This document shows, piece after piece, positions 60,271 to 64,000 of a stretch of DNA of 64,000 nt. The translations under genes and the position numbers were made by a program. How positions within the stretch are numbered: the first letter of the stretch is position 1; every line of letters begins with the position of its first letter. This DNA comes from Streptococcus sp. S5 (GTDB lineage Bacteria > Bacillota > Bacilli > Lactobacillales > Streptococcaceae), in NCBI RefSeq assembly GCF_034134805.1, contig NZ_CP139419.1, positions 1,860,001 to 1,924,000 of the forward strand. The letters run 5' to 3'. The notes beneath the pieces are model-generated. The model was given only the letters and a program-made list of their open reading frames with translations, was not told the DNA's origin and made no database searches.

Positions 60271-61539
60271 TTAGTTCACACGGTAGTACAAATCGTTCCC
60301 ATTCGTAGCATCACTCTTACTCCAGTAAATGGATTCACTGCCACCGTCTCTTGAAGGAATGAAAAGAATAGGCGTGTCATTCGTTGCCCCAGGCATCCGA
60401 CTAACTCCGTGTAAATTGCCTTCCTTGAAGTAAAAACCAGAAAATTGAACACCATTGACAGCACTACCATTGACCTTTACAATTCCTTGCGCATCAAACT
60501 CAATACTCGTACCGTACTTATTTTTCCAAACTCCCGCTACACTTGAGAAATTTCCAGCTTTTATTTCATCTAGATTCATCTCAGTGCTTGTTTTGGCAGG
60601 GGCAGGAGTTGATTCGGCATTTCCATCCACCCGCGTTGTGAATTCAAGGGCGATCCAGCCTTGTCCAGATTCAAGCTTGCCCCAAGTATGACCATCCGCC
60701 TCTACTGTTTCCGTAATGGTGTGAGTTCCTTTTGCGATCATCCCTGCAGAGGGAGCTGAGGTTGAGGGCTCTTTTCGAATACGGAGATCCGACACACTGA
60801 CTTGTACTTGGAAGCTTTCCGATTTTTTCTCTTCTGCTTTCGCTGTTGATTTGGAATCCCCTGAACCTTCAAAAGTTTTCCAGTCCAGCTTAGTGAGGTC
60901 CAACTTCTTAGCTGAAATCCCAAGAGCTTGTTCTGCTGTTTTCTTCCCACCAATTTGAATGGTTGCTTTCTTTTCTTCCTTGGCTTCGCCTTTTCTTAGC
61001 GAATAAAGGGTCAATTCCATTTCTGGATTAAGGGATTGCCAAGTGGCATAAACGATTTGCCCATTGTCAAAAACATCTAAGCTGGAGCGATAGCCACCTG
61101 CAGAAGCTACATAGGCTACATGGAGCAAGGTTGGCTGGTTATTTTTCAAATAATACACCGCAGCAATCGTTTTGCCATCCCCAATCAGCAGTTCATCATT
61201 ACCATCACGATTAAGGTCTTCAAAAGCATATTGCCACTCATTGGTACTCCCAAGTGTTTGAAGATTAAAGACATACGCATATTCTTCTGAAGTTGCTTCG
61301 ATCTTCTTCAGTTCATTTTGTAAAGCTGTTTGATCTTTGACATTAATTGCGGCTGCATAAGCTTTGTAGCGATCTAATACCTCTTGATAATACTTCTGAC
61401 CTGTATCCTTCTTTTCTTTTTTGACAGCTGATGACGTTGCTGTCTTTGGTTTACTTTGGCGTTCATAGCGTTTGGGCGTACAAGCCACCAGAGCTAGAAC
61501 GGACGCACCCGCCAGTAGTGAAATCATAACCTTTTTCAT
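60271..61539 (-). CDS. Lipoprotein with SH3-like domain and PKRYER motif
   Basis: A 422-residue lipoprotein: lipobox LVAC with Cys at about 20, then TPKRYERQSK. Residues 55-200 look like a VCBS/FG-GAP-like domain (YAFEDLNRDGNDELLIGDGK); residues 245-310 are a bacterial SH3 domain (VSDLRIRKEPSTSAPSAGMI, then GWIAL); residues 325-422 are a DUF6287-like C-terminal domain (NFSSVAGVWKNKYGTSIEFD). SH3b domains often bind cell-wall peptides. It is the first of a two-gene operon. Confidence 0.78.
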   Translation of the reverse strand: MKKVMISLLAGASVLALVACTPKRYERQSKPKTATSSAVKKEKKDTGQKYYQEVLDRYKAYAAAINVKDQTALQNELKKIEATSEEYAYVFNLQTLGSTNEWQYAFEDLNRDGNDELLIGDGKTIAAVYYLKNNQPTLLHVAYVASAGGYRSSLDVFDNGQIVYATWQSLNPEMELTLYSLRKGEAKEEKKATIQIGGKKTAEQALGISAKKLDLTKLDWKTFEGSGDSKSTAKAEEKKSESFQVQVSVSDLRIRKEPSTSAPSAGMIAKGTHTITETVEADGHTWGKLESGQGWIALEFTTRVDGNAESTPAPAKTSTEMNLDEIKAGNFSSVAGVWKNKYGTSIEFDAQGIVKVNGSAVNGVQFSGFYFKEGNLHGVSRMPGATNDTPILFIPSRDGGSESIYWSKSDATNGNDLYYRVN

Positions 61540-61693
61540 AAAAACCTCCTCATTTCTATCCTAGTATATCAAAAATGGTCAATTTTTCCAGCTCTTTCAA
61601 GATTTTCAAACAAGCATTTTCCCCTCTCCCTCTATGTTTCTGTCCTATTTTCTGCTATACTTAAGGAAGAATACCGATCAAAAGGAGAACATT

Positions 61694-63490
61694 ATGGAAT
61701 TAAAAAAACGTTCTGAATTTCCTGAGAACGAACTCTGGGACCTCACAGCCCTTTACCAAGACCAGGAAGACTTCTTGCGTGCCATTGAAAAAACACGTGA
61801 AGAAATCAATGAATTTGTCCGTAACTACAAGGGCAACCTCCACACCTTTGAAGACTTTGAAGCTGCCTTTGCGGTCTTTGAACAAATTCAGATCCAACTC
61901 AGCCACATTGGCAACTACAGTTTTATGCCACAAACCACTGACTTTGGTGATGAAGCTTTCGCAGAGATTGCTCAAGCGGGGATGGATTTCGAAACTTGGG
62001 CAAGCGTTGAACTTTCCTTCTTTGATGATGCTTTAGTAGAAGCGGATGAAGAAGTCCTCGAACGCCTGGGGCAACTCCCTAACCTCACTTTTGCCATTCG
62101 TCAGGCTAAAATTAAAAAAGCTCACTACTTGGGAGCTAATGTGGAAAAAACATTGACCAACCTGGGTGAAGTCTTCTACGGACCTCAAGACATCTATACC
62201 AAGATGCGGGCAGGCGACTTTGAAATGGCTGATTTTGAAGTGGATGGAAAAGTTTACAAGAATAGCTTTGTTACCTATGAAAACTTCTACCAAAACCATG
62301 AGAATGCAGAAGTTCGTGAAAAAGCCTTTCGTTCCTTCTCAGAAGGTCTCCGCAAGCACCAAAACACGGCTGCTGCTACCTATCTAGCTCAAGTCAAGTC
62401 TGAAAAACTGATTGCAGATATGCGAGGCTACGACTCTGTCTTTGACTACCTCTTGGCTGAGCAGGAAGTGGATCGGGCCATGTTTGATCGTCAGATTGAC
62501 CTGATCATGAAGGACTTTGCTCCAGTCGCTCAAAAATTCCTCAAACACGTGGCCAAGGTCAACGGCCTTGAAAAAATGACCTTTGCTGATTGGAAGTTGG
62601 ATTTGGACAGCGCGCTCAACCCAGATGTCACCATTGATGATGCTTATGACTTGGTCATGAAATCTGTGGCACCTCTTGGAGAAGAATACTCCCGCGAAAT
62701 TGCCCGCTACCAAACCGAACGCTGGGTCGATTTTGCAGCCAATGAAGGCAAGGATTCCGGTGGTTATGCCGCTGACCCATACCGTGTCCACCCTTATGTC
62801 CTCATGAGCTGGACAGGACGGATGAGCGATGTCTACACCCTGATCCACGAAATCGGACACTCTGGTCAATTCATCTTCTCAGACAACAACCAAAGCTACT
62901 TCAACGCCCACATGTCGACCTACTATGTGGAAGCTCCTTCTACCTTTAACGAGCTCCTCCTCAGCGACTATTTGGAACACCAGTTTGACGATCCTCGTCA
63001 AAAACGCTTTGCCTTGGCTCACCGTTTGACAGATACCTACTTCCACAACTTCATCACCCACTTGTTGGAAGCAGCCTTCCAACGCAAGGTTTACACCTTG
63101 ATTGAAGAAGGTGGCACCTTCGGTGCTAGCAAGCTCAATAGCATCATGAAGGAAGTCTTGACAGAATTCTGGGGAGACGCCGTTGAAATCGATGACGATG
63201 CAGCCTTGACCTGGATGCGTCAAAGCCACTACTACATGGGGCTTTACAGCTATACCTACTCAGCTGGCTTGGTTATCTCAACAGCGGGTTACCTGCATTT
63301 GAAGAGCTCCGAAAACGGAGCTAAAGATTGGCTAGACCTCCTTAAATCAGGTGGTAGCAAGACCCCACTTGAGTCAGCCATGATCATCGGAGCAGATATC
63401 TCAACTGACAAACCACTTCGCGATACCATCCAATTCCTTTCAGACACTGTGGATCAAATTATTGCTTACAGTGCAGAATTGGGAGAATAA
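61694..63490 (+). CDS. pepF: Oligoendopeptidase F
   Basis: A 598-residue M3B metallopeptidase. The Zn motif HEIGH is in YTLIHEIGHSGQF at about residue 385, with the third ligand Glu 25 residues later in YYVEAPSTFNE. Helical M3 fold throughout. It cuts peptides of about 7-17 residues in the cytosol. The start at 61694 follows AAAGGAG; the extension upstream is rejected. TGCTATACT provides an extended -10 promoter. Confidence 0.95.
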   Translation: MELKKRSEFPENELWDLTALYQDQEDFLRAIEKTREEINEFVRNYKGNLHTFEDFEAAFAVFEQIQIQLSHIGNYSFMPQTTDFGDEAFAEIAQAGMDFETWASVELSFFDDALVEADEEVLERLGQLPNLTFAIRQAKIKKAHYLGANVEKTLTNLGEVFYGPQDIYTKMRAGDFEMADFEVDGKVYKNSFVTYENFYQNHENAEVREKAFRSFSEGLRKHQNTAAATYLAQVKSEKLIADMRGYDSVFDYLLAEQEVDRAMFDRQIDLIMKDFAPVAQKFLKHVAKVNGLEKMTFADWKLDLDSALNPDVTIDDAYDLVMKSVAPLGEEYSREIARYQTERWVDFAANEGKDSGGYAADPYRVHPYVLMSWTGRMSDVYTLIHEIGHSGQFIFSDNNQSYFNAHMSTYYVEAPSTFNELLLSDYLEHQFDDPRQKRFALAHRLTDTYFHNFITHLLEAAFQRKVYTLIEEGGTFGASKLNSIMKEVLTEFWGDAVEIDDDAALTWMRQSHYYMGLYSYTYSAGLVISTAGYLHLKSSENGAKDWLDLLKSGGSKTPLESAMIIGADISTDKPLRDTIQFLSDTVDQIIAYSAELGE

Positions 63491-63495
63491 AATTC

Positions 63496-63535
63496 AAAAA
63501 AAGCTAAAGAAGGTTCATTCTTCTTTAGCTTTTTT
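63496..63535. terminator. Terminator between pepF and trxA
   Basis: AAAAAAAGCTAAAGAA...TTCTTTAGCTTTTTT, a strong bidirectional hairpin serving both convergent genes. Confidence 0.85.
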
Positions 63536-63540
63536 GCTTT

Positions 63541-63855
63541 TTAACTCAACTCAGCCACAATGGCCTTAATTTGTGCTGCGGTATGCACTCCTGCTACTTG
63601 TTTAACAACCTGCCCATCTTTTTTAAAGAGCAAGGTTGGGATGGACATAATGCCGAAAGCACGCGCTGTTTCTGGATTTTCATCCACGTCCATTTTTAGG
63701 ATTTTTAACTCATCTTCCGAAAGTTCTTCCGATAATTTTTCTAAAATAGGAGCTTGCATGCGACATGGACCACACCAGGTTGCCCAAAAGTCTACCAAGA
63801 CCAAGCCTTCTTTGGTTTCTGCTTCAAATGTTGCGTCTGTAATTGCTTTTGCCAT
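63541..63855 (-). CDS. trxA: Thioredoxin
   Basis: A 104-residue thioredoxin with the active site WATWCGPCRMQ at residues 28-38 and the cis-Pro MSIPTLLFKK. It reduces protein disulfides in the cytosol. It lies 12 bp after a DUF4649-like gene on the same strand. Confidence 0.96.
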   Translation of the reverse strand: MAKAITDATFEAETKEGLVLVDFWATWCGPCRMQAPILEKLSEELSEDELKILKMDVDENPETARAFGIMSIPTLLFKKDGQVVKQVAGVHTAAQIKAIVAELS

Positions 63856-63867
63856 TTTCTTTCTCCT

Positions 63868-64000
63868 TTAGTTTTGGTACTGCGTCAAATCTTGCTTCAT
63901 CAAATAGAAGAAGACATCTCCGTAAGTCCCTTGGTAATCCAATTCATACCCATTATAGGTCAGTTTCACAACAGGATAAAAATCTGCTACCCCAATCAAG
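63868..64000 (-). CDS. DUF4649-like hypothetical protein (C-terminal part)
   Basis: Only the last 43 codons are visible: LIGVADFYPVVKLTYNGYEL, DYQGTYGDVFFYLMKQDLTQ and a stop at 63868. It resembles the small DUF4649 proteins found next to trx in streptococci. The start is beyond the window. Confidence 0.55.
   Translation of the reverse strand, partial: LIGVADFYPVVKLTYNGYELDYQGTYGDVFFYLMKQDLTQYQN

Overview
The window looks like the chromosome of an oral/commensal Streptococcus, probably of the mitis/sanguinis group. The clues are low GC, a sortase-anchored LPQTGE protein, msmK-dexB, the rplM-rpsI pair, mrnC next to cysS, a pezAT pair, Rgg/SHP signalling and CadD-type cadmium resistance. The species call is an inference from gene content; nothing in the window proves it.

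The layout is core, accessory, core. The left core (1-5.0 kb) has a UPF0210/ACT pair, a VanZ-RDD membrane protein, a rhomboid protease, a CsbD-like protein and an XRE/PspC/DUF3169 membrane operon. From about 5.3 to 42.4 kb lies an accretion of integrated elements at the 3' end of rpsI. Four copies of the rpsI tail occur in the same orientation (5425, 10676, 12716 and the intact gene at 42324). The two outermost copies of the largest element share a 73-bp perfect direct repeat (12693-12765 and 42301-42373). The left part of this zone is decayed (cadmium genes, a P-type ATPase, an IS256 fragment, a TetR-like fragment, a DUF1269 gene, an integrase stub).

The largest element, about 29.6 kb (12766-42373), looks intact at its recombination end: replication protein, excisionase and integrase sit next to rpsI, with GGTGTGAA repeats at both ends. 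Its cargo, left to right, is: a Phd/Doc toxin-antitoxin, PezAT, a four-gene cassette (deoxyribosyltransferase-like/TPR protein, caspase-like protease, TIR protein, and a small TIR/deoxyribosyltransferase-like protein) whose two outward-facing promoters carry an identical 29-bp leader, a second tyrosine recombinase, and remnants of an Rhs protein and of ISL3-type ends. Next come a lactococcin-972-type bacteriocin cluster with a PlcR-like regulator and a small PapR-like peptide gene, then a radical-SAM RiPP cluster of the streptosactin (GGG) type controlled by Rgg/SHP, an IS30 copy, and a 1.28-kresidue SEC10/PgrA-like surface protein with its own divergent XRE regulator. No relaxase, coupling protein or VirB4 was seen, so it is best called an integrative (possibly mobilizable) element.

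The right core (42.3-64 kb) holds rpsI-rplM, degV, a NYN-domain gene, rlmB, a FUSC-like exporter, a cell-wall M14 carboxypeptidase, dexB-msmK, a PucR-type regulator, mrnC, cysS, cysE, pnp, two related lipoproteins, pepF, trxA and the end of a DUF4649-like gene. Upstream of pnp there are four tandem ~112-bp units. Each holds a hairpin whose stem sequence changes between units while pairing is kept.

The strongest candidates for undescribed biology are the caspase/TIR/TPR cassette (probable anti-phage or cell-suicide system), the PlcR/PapR-like circuit beside a lactococcin-972 cluster, and the covarying tandem hairpins upstream of pnp.
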